Notes: generated from the letters alone by a model not told the origin. 64,000 bases of DNA from Helicobacter sp. 13S00482-2 (GCF_002272795.1 NZ_MLAT01000001.1:62001-126000); one strand, 5' to 3'. Shown: positions 29,126 to 38,979, counted from the stretch's first letter. Made by a program: numbers and translations.

Positions 29126-31081
29126 TTCTTCCCTCCATAGAAAATTTTATTTGCCTTTATTAGGGTTTCTGGAATTTCAAACTCGCTATCTTCCATCTCA
29201 GAAAGTGGCACATAAGAGAGATTCATATCTAAGCAATTTAAAAGAATATGTTTTTTATCTTCTAGACTTAGAGCCTCAAAATCACTATCCTTTGTAGTTT
29301 TCACAAAATCGATTCGATAGTTTAAAAAGGCATTTTTTTGCATTTTTGAAATAATCTCAGTGATGTTTTGCTCAGTTGCTTCTATGATGAGATTTTTGTA
29401 AGCTTCATTTAGTGGCATCAATTCAGCATATAAAAAACTATTAGGCAAAGCATCTCCTAAGAGGTTCTTAGGATCCCAACCTACTAGCTTACTCACGCCA
29501 CCTTGTTCTCCTAGCACAACCTTAGAGAGCCTTTGCTTAGTGATATTTTCTATATAATCCATCTGCTCTATCCCTACCCATCTACGCCCCATCTTATGGG
29601 CCACTGCCAATGTAGTCCCACTTCCAGCAAAGAAATCCATCACGAGGTCGCCTTTTTGGGTTGAGACTTCGATGATTCGCTTCAGAAGAGCTTCAGGTTT
29701 GGGGTATCTAAACAGATCTACGATTTCTAAAGAAATGGCTTCTTTTGTAGCAACTTGATTCATATATTCATTGGTAGTAAATTCTAAAGAATCAAAGGTT
29801 CTTAGATTTGTTTTTAAATCCTTTAAATATCGTTTATAAATAAAACCTCTTTCGTTTTCTTTATGTTCCTTTTTGAAACAAATCCGTCCCTCATCAATAT
29901 GTCTTTGAATGGTATTTTGAGAAAAATTCCAAAACCTCCCTACTGGAGGATAATCCTCTTTACCTGTATAGGGATTTTTGACTGCAAAATATCCTGTATG
30001 CGGATTTCCGCTTTTCGCACTTGGATCAGCACCCACCCAATCCCCATTGGGGTCATTATCAGGATTTTTATATTTACTTAGATCTTTTTCTCCACCCAAA
30101 AAAGAAATATTATTCTTATCTTTTGCAAAACACAAACAATTTTCGTGTTGAATATTCACCCCTATTTTCGCATCATTTGTAGTACTTTTGGTCTTGCGAA
30201 TGAAATCGCCCACAAAATTCTCTCTGCCAAAGATCTCATCGCACAGTACTTTAAGATAGGCTTGTTCGTTGTCATCACACTGGATAAATATCACGCCATC
30301 ATCACGCAGAAACTCTCGTGCTATCTCTAGGCGGTTCTTCATAAACACTAGCCAAGAAGAATGATTGAAATTGTCATTATAGTTGAAACTATCATTGCCT
30401 GTATTATAGGGGGGATCGATATAGATGAGTTTGACATTGCCATAAATGGAAGATACAGATTTGAGAGTATGCAGGGCTAAAAGATTATTGCCTTTTAGCA
30501 GTAAGTTATTAAAATCTGAGGGGGGGGGGGGTAAGGATAGAATTTTCCCTTGATGTTGGGATTTTAGTAATATCATTTTGTTCTGATAATTTTCCACTCT
30601 CTTCACTGATATAACTAAAATGATGCAATACTTTAGGTGAAAAAAGTCTATCTATGTCTTCACTTGCTAGGGTTTGATTGAAAAAGATTTCTTTTTTCTT
30701 ATCGCTATCTTTAGATGCCCCTCCTTCCAAAACACAATCTTTAAAAGGAAAATTCAACACCACCTCTGTTTTTTGAGCTATGGAATCTCCTAGCGTATCA
30801 CAGAGCGAAATTTTATTACTAAAGGCCGTATAAGAATCACTCAAGAAATTTTTCGAACTGATATAATCTAAAAATCTCTCCTTATCAAATACCCACACGC
30901 CATCTTTTAGCATTTTGAAATATTCATTTTTAAACTCAGAAAATAAAAACTCCAAAAGTTCGCTATCTAGATTTCTAGCATCGTATTTCACAAGATTGGA
31001 ATTGACTTTTGCCTCTCCATCTTTTTGTAAAATATATTTTTTTATATTTTTTTCTAGTATCTTTTCTTCGACTTTATTCAC
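29122..31081 (-). pseudogene. mod: Type III DNA methyltransferase Mod, phase-variable, OFF as sequenced
   Basis: A GTG start at 31081 with AGGAG six bases upstream opens a frame of 190 codons that stops just after a C12 tract (minus strand). The rest of the gene is in another frame, from the same tract to 29122. Combined, it is a beta-class adenine methyltransferase with IYIDPPYNTGND before VMDFFAGSGTT, as in type III Mod proteins. A tract of 11 or 14 Cs would restore one frame and give about 652 residues, a normal Mod length. The gene is translationally coupled to res and lies directly after xseA. This is a switchable gene rather than a decayed one. Confidence 0.92.
30520..30531. repeat. G12/C12 homopolymer, phase-variation tract in mod
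   Basis: Twelve consecutive G on the plus strand (C on the coding strand). The upstream mod frame uses two Cs in its last threonine codon, so the downstream frame is reached only when the tract length is 11, 14 and so on. The current length of 12 is out of frame. Long G/C tracts are the standard slippage switch in Helicobacter. Confidence 0.95.
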
Positions 31082-32353
31082 CTACTTCTCCTCATTTGTT
31101 ATTTCTAAAATTCTCGCTTTGAGTTCTGTATCTGTATCTATGAGATCTATTTCATCATCTTTTTGAAGTGTTTTTAAAGAGATAATCTTCCCTTCTTTTA
31201 GCACCTGAGCATAACCTGATTGAATAAAACTTTTGGGATTTTTCCCTTCAAGTTTTATCTGTAATTCCTGTATTTGTTTGAATTTATCAAACAAAAAATA
31301 CTCCATAACAGGATCTAGATTTATCGAGGATAACTCTATTGCTTTGCTATGGAGAAGATTTTCAAAGGCTTTGTTTAAATAATTAGTGAGTTCATAGATT
31401 TCATTAGCATCTCGCTTAAATCTTGCTTCTACGCTCACTTGCCTTAAATCCTGATTAAGAGAAATGACCCTTTGCTCTTTTGCATTCAAAAGGTTTTCAA
31501 ATGTCATATCATAACAAGCCCTTGTCTCATCAAGTCTTAATAGCCATTCTTGCTTATCAGGAAGTATCATTTCCATACAAGCTGAAGGTGTTGGGGCCCT
31601 TAGATCTGCCACAAAGTCACTGATAAGAAAATCTATCTCGTGTCCTACGGCGGAGACTATAGGGGTTTTGGCTTCAAAAATGCTATTTGCTACTATCTCT
31701 TCATTGAATGCCCATAAATCCTCTCTACTTCCCCCACCTCTTCCTATCACGATGATATCAAAAGCATCTTTGGTACCAAAAAAACTATCGGCATATTGTA
31801 TATTTTTCACAATATCAAACTTTGCCCCTTCTCCTTGAACAAGCGTATTGATGAGAACTATATTAGTAAGATTCCATCTTTTTTCTGCCACCCTTAACAT
31901 ATCTTGGAGGGCTGCTCCTGTACTTGAAGTGAGTAAGGCTATTTTTTTAGGAAAGAGGGGAATATTTTTCTTCATGTTTGAATCAAAATAACCCTTTGTT
32001 TGAAGCTTTATTTTTAACTGCTCATATGCCAAACTCAAAGCCCCCTCACCGCTTGGCTCTATACTTTTACAGATAATCTGATATTCTCCCCTTGGAACAT
32101 ATACGCTAAGCCCACCATAAATCACTACATTTTGACCACTAGAGAGCTCAAATCTAAGATTCACGCTATTGCCTTTGAACATCACACATCTAATAGATGA
32201 GCTTTCATCTTTGATGCTAAAATAAATATGCCCACTGCTATGCTTGGTAAGATTGCTTATCTCGCCCTGAACACTCACATTCAAAAAAGTAGTCTCAACA
32301 AGAGATTTTATTTGAGTGTTTATTTGAGTGACCGATAATATCTGCGGATTCAT
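31082..32353 (-). CDS. xseA: Exodeoxyribonuclease VII large subunit
   Basis: A 423-residue nuclease subunit that degrades single-stranded DNA. It has an N-terminal OB fold (VSVQGEISNLTKHSSGHIYFSIKD), the catalytic region with IGRGGGSREDLWAFNEE and AVGHEIDFLISDFVADLRAPTPSAC, then a long helical coiled segment, and ends with a beta region. It lies 2 nt downstream of rseP and its stop directly abuts the mod start codon, so mod and res appear to ride on this housekeeping operon. The small subunit xseB is not in the window. Confidence 0.95.
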   Translation of the reverse strand: MNPQILSVTQINTQIKSLVETTFLNVSVQGEISNLTKHSSGHIYFSIKDESSSIRCVMFKGNSVNLRFELSSGQNVVIYGGLSVYVPRGEYQIICKSIEPSGEGALSLAYEQLKIKLQTKGYFDSNMKKNIPLFPKKIALLTSSTGAALQDMLRVAEKRWNLTNIVLINTLVQGEGAKFDIVKNIQYADSFFGTKDAFDIIVIGRGGGSREDLWAFNEEIVANSIFEAKTPIVSAVGHEIDFLISDFVADLRAPTPSACMEMILPDKQEWLLRLDETRACYDMTFENLLNAKEQRVISLNQDLRQVSVEARFKRDANEIYELTNYLNKAFENLLHSKAIELSSINLDPVMEYFLFDKFKQIQELQIKLEGKNPKSFIQSGYAQVLKEGKIISLKTLQKDDEIDLIDTDTELKARILEITNEEK

Positions 32354-32355
32354 TT

Positions 32356-33417
32356 TTATCTTTGAAAAATCAAACGATGAATGTCATTATACATCCCAAG
32401 CCCCATCAGAGCTATCAACAATATCCATCCACAAATTGTGAGATAATACAAGCTATTTTCTGACATTTTTCTGCGTGAAATTATCTCATAGAGATTAAAT
32501 AGTATCTGCCCACCATCAAGAGCAGGAATAGGCAAAAGATTGATGACACCCAAATTCACAGATATAAGAGCTATTAAGGTAAGCAAAACAACCAATCCAC
32601 TCTGTGTAGCAACGGAGATAAAATCCACAATAGAGATAACCCCACCCACTTCACTCATAGGCACAACGCCTGAAACCATCTTCTGTATCCCTTGAAAAAT
32701 CATCTTACTAGTTTCAAAAGTCTGCCTATAAGCATAAAATATCGAATCCAAAAATCCGTACTTGGCTATCCCTATTTCACCCTTTGGGACAATCCCAATA
32801 AAATTTCTCTGTATTTTTTCTCCAAAAATATTTTTAGATTCCATTACCCTAGGAACAATGGCAGTTTGCTTTAATACGCCATTTCTTTGGAAAACAACCT
32901 CCACATCGCCTTTTGAATACATAATCGCTTCGCTTAATTCTTTCCAACTCTTGATTTTCTTGCCATTGATAGACTTCACATAATCCCCACTCACAAGACC
33001 ACTATTAAAAGCGGGCATACCAGGTTGAAGTTCTCCAACCACAGGCAAAATCACCTTCTGTCCCATCAAACCAACAACCACATAGATAAAAAACGCTAAG
33101 ATGAAATTAAAAAACGGCCCTGCAAGTAAAATAGAGATTTTTTGAAAATGGTTTTTGTTGCTATAGCTATCAACATCATCGCTTGATGCCAAAGGATCTG
33201 CATCGTTTTGACCCTTTAGCTTTACATAGCCCCCAAGAGGAATCAGAGAAATCGCGTATTGGGTTCCATTGTAGGTTTTTTTGCATATTTTCTTTCCAAA
33301 ACCAATGCTAAAAACCTCCACCTTTACACCGAAAAATTTTGCTACCAAAAAATGTCCTAACTCATGAAAAAATACTAGGAACGATAAAATCAAAAGTGCT
33401 AGAAGTATCCACATCAT
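32356..33417 (-). CDS. rseP: Site-2 protease RseP, membrane zinc metalloprotease
   Basis: A 353-residue intramembrane protease. The zinc-binding HELGH motif is in the first helix (FFHELGHFLVAKFFGV). A PDZ domain occupies roughly residues 115-200 (VGELQPGMPAFNSGLVSGDYVKSINGK), and the second metal-ligand motif is NLLPIPALDGGQIL near residue 300. It cleaves regulated membrane proteins and remnant signal peptides. The start overlaps the pgsA stop (ATGA). The order pgsA-rseP-xseA is compact with almost no spacing. Confidence 0.95.
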   Translation of the reverse strand: MMWILLALLILSFLVFFHELGHFLVAKFFGVKVEVFSIGFGKKICKKTYNGTQYAISLIPLGGYVKLKGQNDADPLASSDDVDSYSNKNHFQKISILLAGPFFNFILAFFIYVVVGLMGQKVILPVVGELQPGMPAFNSGLVSGDYVKSINGKKIKSWKELSEAIMYSKGDVEVVFQRNGVLKQTAIVPRVMESKNIFGEKIQRNFIGIVPKGEIGIAKYGFLDSIFYAYRQTFETSKMIFQGIQKMVSGVVPMSEVGGVISIVDFISVATQSGLVVLLTLIALISVNLGVINLLPIPALDGGQILFNLYEIISRRKMSENSLYYLTICGWILLIALMGLGMYNDIHRLIFQR

Positions 33418-33956
33418 TTCATACTCTTATAATACGAAATAGCATAATCACACCCTGAATACAGGGTAGCAAAAGTTGCTATCCAAAGTAATATATTCCC
33501 ACCAGGGAAAAAATCTGCTAGTAAAAATGCGATAGCAAGTATCTGAAAACCTGTTTTATATTTTCCTAACATATTCGCAGCGATTTTTTTTCCACTGCCT
33601 GCAACTATGACTCGAAGTCCTGTGATAAAAAACTCTCGACTCAAGATAATATACACTGCCCACGCATTTGCTCTCCCAGCAACCAAAAGCCCCACAAAAG
33701 CCGATAATATCAACATCTTATCAGCTAATGGATCAAACACTTCACCAAAAATAGATTTGGAATTATAATTTCTAGCGATATAACCATCAAAAAAATCTGT
33801 TAAGGAAGCCAAACAAAAAATCAGGCAAGAAAAATAATTTACCCAACTTCTATCCACCCAATGAGGCAAAAGAACATCTCCGTATAAAATAAACACTAAT
33901 AAGAATATCGACAAAAAGATTCTAGAAATAGTCAAAAGATTTGGCAAATTTTTCAA
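33414..33956 (-). CDS. pgsA: CDP-diacylglycerol-glycerol-3-phosphate 3-phosphatidyltransferase
   Basis: Inner-membrane enzyme of about 180 residues making phosphatidylglycerol phosphate. The CDP-alcohol phosphotransferase motif is complete: D-F-F-DG-YIAR-N-Y...-G-E-V-F-D-P-L-A-D. I prefer the TTG start at 33956, which has AAGG six bases upstream and gives the usual MLKNLPNLLTISRI beginning. In-frame starts at 33986 (ATG) and 34007 (TTG overlapping the upstream stop) would add 10 to 17 residues and cannot be excluded. It is coupled to rseP by an ATGA overlap. Confidence 0.92.
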   Translation of the reverse strand: MKNLPNLLTISRIFLSIFLLVFILYGDVLLPHWVDRSWVNYFSCLIFCLASLTDFFDGYIARNYNSKSIFGEVFDPLADKMLILSAFVGLLVAGRANAWAVYIILSREFFITGLRVIVAGSGKKIAANMLGKYKTGFQILAIAFLLADFFPGGNILLWIATFATLYSGCDYAISYYKSMK

Positions 33957-34003
33957 AACACAGCCTTGCTCATAAGCTAAAAGCATCAGATAATAACAAA
34001 ATA

Positions 34004-34591
34004 TCAACCCTCATAATAAACAATCTTCTTTATCTTGAAGATTCCTATGACAAATAAAATTCCACTTATTGAGATAATAATCAAAGAAGCTATGCTGATA
34101 AAATAAAACACTTCTCCCATTGATAAAAACAAACAACCAATCAAAAAAACAACGATCCCAACAATCATTCCTTTAAATGCAAGGGTAAAAAAATCAATAG
34201 TTGTTATTTTTGTAAGCTCAAGACATATTCTATAAAAAAAATAAAAATAAAACACCGCACAAATCAAAACGACAAAAGCACCAATAGAAAATCCTGTTTT
34301 GAGCGTTTCATTTGTATTGATGATACCCGCAATAATACCCATCAAGACTCCATCAAGCACCAAAAACGTATAGTATTTAAATAAAATTTGGCTTCTAGCT
34401 AGTTTTGAAAGCTTATAAAATCCTCCTGTACTGAATGCAAAGCTAATAATCGAAAGAATGAGTGAAAGAATAGGCAATGAAAAAAAAAGAAGTACTAAGG
34501 CATTGATGAGCAATCCTAAAATCAGGAAATTTCTCGCTATTTTTAACTCTGGAGTATCTTGAATATGCAGGGTAGCAGGTTCAGGCATCAA
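34004..34591 (-). CDS. Multi-pass membrane protein, unknown function
   Basis: A 195-residue protein with about six hydrophobic segments and a short N-terminal charged region (MMPEPATLHIQDTPELKIAR). No motif known to me is present. It is the first gene of the minus-strand run that continues into pgsA, rseP, xseA, mod and res, and its stop lies 47 nt before the preferred pgsA start. The neighbourhood suggests an envelope-related role, but this is only association. Confidence 0.75.
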   Translation of the reverse strand: MMPEPATLHIQDTPELKIARNFLILGLLINALVLLFFSLPILSLILSIISFAFSTGGFYKLSKLARSQILFKYYTFLVLDGVLMGIIAGIINTNETLKTGFSIGAFVVLICAVFYFYFFYRICLELTKITTIDFFTLAFKGMIVGIVVFLIGCLFLSMGEVFYFISIASLIIISISGILFVIGIFKIKKIVYYEG

Positions 34592-34680
34592 TGTCCTTTT
34601 TAAAATTCAAATTGAGACTGATTCTAACCAAAATTCACTTAACTTTTCTTGATTTGATATGATTGAATTTAAAGTTATGA

Positions 34681-35661
34681 TTAAAAAATCATTGTGTCTA
34701 AATAATCTTGAAAACATTGCATATCCAATCCGTTATTGACAATCGCCCATAACAAAATCCTCGCTTTTTTTGCACTCAAACAGCCACTCATTAAAGCACC
34801 TTGCTTGATACAATCAATTTCAGATCCCATATATCCATAGGTTTTATAAGCAGTTGATCCCTCTGTGGTTCTAGTGGCTATAACCACAGGCATACATTCA
34901 ATCATCTCATTCAAGCGCTCTCTTGTCTGCAAACTAATATGCCCCGCACCAAACCCTGAGATCACAAGAGCATCCATAGAAGATTTCACCCAATCTAAAA
35001 CACCCACATCCCCATCTAAAGTTTGTTCCCATAAAAATACCTTTTTGGACACACTAGAAGGAATAGGCAGAGTCATTCTTTTAAGAGGCAAACAGAAATA
35101 ACCCACTCTATCCTCTGCTATAAATCCATAATCTTTGCCATCTGAACAAAAAGTCTCTAGAGCAAAACTATGGGATTTTCTCACCCATCTAGGAGCATGA
35201 ATCATATCATTCATTACAACCATCACTCCCCTATTTTTGCTATTAGGGCTTAAAGCACATAGAATTGAACTATATAGATTCCTAACCCCATCTGCACCGA
35301 TTGCCTCTGGGGTTCTCATCGCACCCATCAAAATCAAAGGCTCAGGCCTATCCCAAAACAAATCACAAAAAAAAGCACTTTCTTCAAGTGTATCTGTTCC
35401 TTGTGTGAGTATCACTCCATTTGCACCAGAATCTACTTGTATTTTTGCCCACCTCAACGCCTCTAATAACATTTCAAACTTCAAGTGCCCACTAGGCAAA
35501 CTAAATAAACTCTGTGCATCAATACTAGCAATATCTTTAATACCTGGAAGCAAATCAATCAAGTCTTTCGCACAAAGCTTTGGAACAACTCCTTGATTTT
35601 TTTTCTCTGAAGTCATTGATATGGTTCCACCCAAAGAACCAATAGATATTTTTGGTTTCAT
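34681..35661 (-). CDS. L-asparaginase, type II-like fold without a signal peptide
   Basis: A 326-residue asparaginase releasing ammonia and aspartate. The first catalytic threonine is in SLGGTISM (residue about 14), and the second in LTQGTDTLEE with the Thr-Asp pair; a lysine follows in WVRKSHSFA. The C-terminal region has the ATRTTEGSTAYKTYGY block. There is no Sec signal, so a cytoplasmic location is likely, unlike the exported enzymes of H. pylori and H. hepaticus. It stands alone, with an unassigned 390-nt gap upstream. It may take other amide substrates. Confidence 0.88.
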   Translation of the reverse strand: MKPKISIGSLGGTISMTSEKKNQGVVPKLCAKDLIDLLPGIKDIASIDAQSLFSLPSGHLKFEMLLEALRWAKIQVDSGANGVILTQGTDTLEESAFFCDLFWDRPEPLILMGAMRTPEAIGADGVRNLYSSILCALSPNSKNRGVMVVMNDMIHAPRWVRKSHSFALETFCSDGKDYGFIAEDRVGYFCLPLKRMTLPIPSSVSKKVFLWEQTLDGDVGVLDWVKSSMDALVISGFGAGHISLQTRERLNEMIECMPVVIATRTTEGSTAYKTYGYMGSEIDCIKQGALMSGCLSAKKARILLWAIVNNGLDMQCFQDYLDTMIF

Positions 35662-36051
35662 TTTTATCCCTTAAGATTTTCTGATTTTCAAGTAACATAC
35701 ACAAGCAATCAAACTTATTAAACATATCATTATAGCTATTTAGACTCACTAAAACTCATCATAAGAACGCAAATTGGTGTGTTGAATATGATGACATTGA
35801 ACGTATTTAACAAAAACAAAAAATAACTTCCAATAATCCTTATCTTGGCTATTTTTCTCCATCAGTGTCCCGTTCTTTATTTTTGATACATCACCTCACG
35901 CCAATATCTTAAGGTAAAAAATTCACTACAAAAGACCTTTTTATTTTGCTTTAGTATTTGTATTTAATAACCAAGCATAGCAAAAGCACAAGAATATAAA
36001 AGGGAATTGGATTTGTTGATTTGAGAAATATTGAATAAATTTTTCAGTTTA
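35662..36051. other. Gene-free AT-rich gap between asparaginase and htpG
   Basis: About 390 nt without a convincing gene. It should hold the asparaginase promoter (transcribed leftwards) at its left end and the htpG terminator at its right end. A 37-codon minus-strand frame beginning MEKNSQDKDYWKLFF (near 35872) is present, but it has no ribosome site or family resemblance. It may be degraded coding sequence, but I cannot identify it. Confidence 0.4.
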
Positions 36052-36093
36052 TATCAAAACATCCACAATAAATAAAGTATGGATGTTTTGATA
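36052..36093 (-). terminator. Terminator hairpin downstream of htpG
   Basis: A 14-bp perfect inverted repeat, TATCAAAACATCCA (36052-36065) and TGGATGTTTTGATA (36080-36093), around a 14-nt AT-rich loop lies 13 nt beyond the htpG stop. It would form in the htpG transcript. Confidence 0.8.
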
Positions 36094-36105
36094 ATTACGA
36101 AGACT

Positions 36106-37968
36106 TTAAAGAGTTTTTAAAATCGTGTTATTGAGCCTATTTGTGAAATCTTTTGCATTCTCAATACTCCCAGATTCTAGAAGCTTTGCACAGTTAAAGA
36201 GCAAATGAGCTGTATCTATGCAGACATTTTTATCTTTATTGTCTTTGAGTTTTTTCAAAATAGGATGGTTGATATTGAGCTCCATTGTCTTTTTTTGTGG
36301 AGGCATTTCTTGTCCCATTTGTCGCATCAAATTAGCCATCATTGCATTTTGTTCCTCTCCTATTAATGCTACAGGCGAGGATAAAGAGGTTGAGAGAGTG
36401 ATGTCTTTTATTTCATCTCCAAGTGCATCTTTAAAAGATTTGATAATCCCCTCAAATGATTTTTTAACTTCTTCTGATATTTCTTCTTCACCTAATTCTT
36501 TAAGTGTTTCATTTGAAGTAGCATCTTTAAGTGGGGTTTTATCATATTCTCCCACACTAGGAATCACAAAAGAATCCACTTCATCTCCCATCAATAAAAC
36601 TTCATAACCTTTTTGGGTGTATTTTTCCAAAATCGGAGAAGCCTTTAAAATATCTAGATTATCACCTATCATATAGTAGATGCTCTTTTGATCTTTTGGC
36701 ATTTTTTCTTTATATTCTTTCAAAGAAATCCCTTCTTCGCTTTTAGAAGAAGTAAATCTTAAGAGCTCTAATATCTTATCTTTATTTTCAAAATCTCCAT
36801 AAAGACCTTCTTTTAGAACCTTTCCAAATTGCTTATAAAATTTATCGTAGGCCTCTTTATCTTTAGCGATATTTTCAATCTCACTCAAAATCTTCTTAGT
36901 GGAAGCTGACTTGATGTTTGCTAAAATTTTATTTTGTTGCAATATCTCTCTGCTAACATTCAATGGTAAATCTTCGCTATCAATCACACCTTTGACAAAA
37001 CGCAAATACTGAGGCAAGAGTTCTTTGTCATCATCAGTAATAAAAACTCGCTTCACATAAAGTTTCACTCCAGATTTATAATCCACCCTATAGAGATCAA
37101 AAGGTGCCACTTGAGGTATAAAAAACAAAGTAGAGTACTCTAACGTTCCCTCTACTTTGGTATGAACCCATCTCATAGGTTCGCTATTATCGTGGGCAAA
37201 ACTTTTATAAAATTCTTTATAATCCTCATCTTTGAGTTCGTTTTTGCTCATTTTCCAGATAGCTTTGGCGGTATTGATTTGCTCTTTTTTGTCTTCCTTG
37301 ATTTCTTTTTTATCATCTCCCTCACCCTCAAACTTGCTCTCAGTGTAATTCAGATAAATGGGGAATGGAATATGTTCAGAATATTTTTTAACAATATTCT
37401 CTATTTCCCATTTACTAGCAAAACTTTTATCCTCATCTTTAAGGTACAGAGTGATTTGAGTCCCTTGCGAATCTTTCGTGCAAACAGATATTTCATATTC
37501 TCCCTTGCCATCACTCATCCAAGCAAAAGCCTTATTTTCTCCTGCTTTCTTGCTTGTGACAATAACCTTATCAGCCACCATAAACGCTGAATAAAATCCA
37601 ACTCCAAACTGCCCAATGAGTGCGGAGTCTTTTTTCTTATCCCCGCTTAAAGAAGATAGAAAGCTTTTGGTACCTGATTTTGCTATCGTTCCTAAATTGG
37701 CTATGAGCTCCTCTTCACTCATTCCAATTCCATTATCTTCTATAGTAAGTGTTTTTTTACTTTCATCAAAACTCAATTCAATACGTGGGTCAAATTTCAA
37801 TCCTTTGAGTTTTTCATCGCTAAGTGCAAGATAATTAAGCTTATCTAAGGCATCTGAAGCATTTGAGATCAACTCTCGTAAAAAAATCTCCTTGTTGGAA
37901 TATAAAGAATGTATCATCAAATCTAGCAACTGATTGATTTCAGTCTGAAAAGTGTGTTTTTTACTCAT
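36106..37968 (-). CDS. htpG: Hsp90-family chaperone HtpG
   Basis: A 620-residue chaperone. The N-terminal GHKL ATPase domain has ELISNASDALDKL, LTIEDNGIGMS, GTIAKSGTKSFL and GQFGVGFYSAFMVADKV. The middle domain contains the conserved RVFITDD block and RGVVDS-like FVKGVIDSEDLPLNVSRE. A C-terminal dimerisation domain ends without the eukaryotic MEEVD, as expected. It is monocistronic, with an extended -10 promoter upstream and its own terminator. It is divergent from the urease operon, sharing a 323-nt intergenic region. Confidence 0.97.
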   Translation of the reverse strand: MSKKHTFQTEINQLLDLMIHSLYSNKEIFLRELISNASDALDKLNYLALSDEKLKGLKFDPRIELSFDESKKTLTIEDNGIGMSEEELIANLGTIAKSGTKSFLSSLSGDKKKDSALIGQFGVGFYSAFMVADKVIVTSKKAGENKAFAWMSDGKGEYEISVCTKDSQGTQITLYLKDEDKSFASKWEIENIVKKYSEHIPFPIYLNYTESKFEGEGDDKKEIKEDKKEQINTAKAIWKMSKNELKDEDYKEFYKSFAHDNSEPMRWVHTKVEGTLEYSTLFFIPQVAPFDLYRVDYKSGVKLYVKRVFITDDDKELLPQYLRFVKGVIDSEDLPLNVSREILQQNKILANIKSASTKKILSEIENIAKDKEAYDKFYKQFGKVLKEGLYGDFENKDKILELLRFTSSKSEEGISLKEYKEKMPKDQKSIYYMIGDNLDILKASPILEKYTQKGYEVLLMGDEVDSFVIPSVGEYDKTPLKDATSNETLKELGEEEISEEVKKSFEGIIKSFKDALGDEIKDITLSTSLSSPVALIGEEQNAMMANLMRQMGQEMPPQKKTMELNINHPILKKLKDNKDKNVCIDTAHLLFNCAKLLESGSIENAKDFTNRLNNTILKTL

Positions 37969-38291
37969 CGCAAACTCCTTAAGTATTTAATTTTTTAGCA
38001 ATTATAGCATGATAATAGTGAATTTATAAAATATTTATAATGATGACATTAATATTATTTAGTGTATATCTATAAAGTTTCATTAGTGCCAAGATTATTA
38101 AATAGCAATTTGAAGACATCTTTTAACGATCAAAGCGATTGAGCATGTTACACTTCTATGTAATATAGTTAAATAATATTTTAATTATGCATATTTTATC
38201 AAGTTTATGATGAGTATTAACAAAATGGGTTTAGAATCTCAGCTGATGATATAGCAGGAAGCTAATTCACAAAATTCTATAAGGAGATATT
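37969..38291. promoter_or_regulatory. Divergent htpG-ureA regulatory region
   Basis: A 323-nt AT-rich spacer with no gene. It contains the htpG promoter on the left. On the right, leading to ureA, it holds an inverted repeat ATAAT-N6-ATTAT (38174-38189) and several TAATATT-type elements around 38036-38058. It ends with the AAGGAG ribosome site of ureA. In H. pylori the ureA promoter is controlled by NikR (nickel), Fur and ArsR. The repeats here are compatible with such sites but do not match a consensus well enough to name one. Confidence 0.45.
38001..38009 (-). promoter_or_regulatory. Extended -10 promoter of htpG
   Basis: On the minus strand the sequence reads TGC-TATAAT, an ideal extended -10, placing a transcript start near 37994 and a leader of about 25 nt carrying an AAGGAG ribosome site before the htpG ATG at 37968. 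Confidence 0.65.
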
Positions 38292-38969
38292 ATGAGACTC
38301 AATCCAAAAGAGCTAGAAAAGCTAATGCTTCACTATGCTGGAGAGTTGGCGAGAAAGCGTAAAGAAAAAGGAATCAAACTCAACTATGTTGAAGCGGTTG
38401 CTTTAATAAGTGCTGAGATTATGGAAGCTGCTAGAGAGGGCAAAAAATCCGTCGCTGAACTCATGAGCTATGGGAAACAAATTTTAAAGGCTACCGATGT
38501 GATGGATGGTGTAGCTAGTATGATACACGAAGTAGGTGTGGAAGTTGGATTCCCTGATGGAACCAAACTCGTTACAGTGCATACTCCTATTGAAGACAAT
38601 GGCAAATTAACTCCAGGTGAATATATTCTCAAAAAAGAAGACATAGAGATCAATAAAGACAAAAAAGCAATAGAGCTTAAAATCACCAATAAAGGCGATA
38701 GGGCTGTTCAGGTTGGATCTCATTATCATTTCTTTGAAGTCAATAAACTATTAGAATTTGACAGAGAAAAAGCTTATGGCAAAAGACTAGATATTGCCTC
38801 TGGAACTTCTGTTCGTTTTGAACCTGGTGAAACCAAAACAGTTTCGCTTATTGAAATAGGTGGGAACAAAAGAGTGTTTGGATTCAATGATTTAGCAAAC
38901 TCTCAAATCAATGAAGATAACAAAAAACAAGCTATGCAAAATGCTAAAGCCAAGGGCTTTTCTAAATAA
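38292..38969 (+). CDS. ureA: Urease subunit alpha (fused gamma/beta)
   Basis: A 225-residue structural subunit in which the separate gamma and beta subunits of most bacteria are fused, as is typical of Helicobacter. The gamma part starts [20 protein letters not shown]. The beta part, from about residue 105, contains PGEYIL and the SHYHFFEVN motif. It is slightly shorter than the 238 residues of H. pylori UreA. The AAGGAG site is 7 bases before the ATG. It is the first gene of the ureABIEFGH operon and is followed 10 nt later by ureB. Confidence 0.97.
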   Translation: MRLNPKELEKLMLHYAGELARKRKEKGIKLNYVEAVALISAEIMEAAREGKKSVAELMSYGKQILKATDVMDGVASMIHEVGVEVGFPDGTKLVTVHTPIEDNGKLTPGEYILKKEDIEINKDKKAIELKITNKGDRAVQVGSHYHFFEVNKLLEFDREKAYGKRLDIASGTSVRFEPGETKTVSLIEIGGNKRVFGFNDLANSQINEDNKKQAMQNAKAKGFSK

Positions 38970-38979
38970 GGAGTAATTT

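Noticed and set aside
38036-38058. A NikR operator upstream of ureA
   Set aside because: AT-rich half-sites are present, but the spacing and symmetry do not fit the H. pylori NikR consensus well enough to claim a site.
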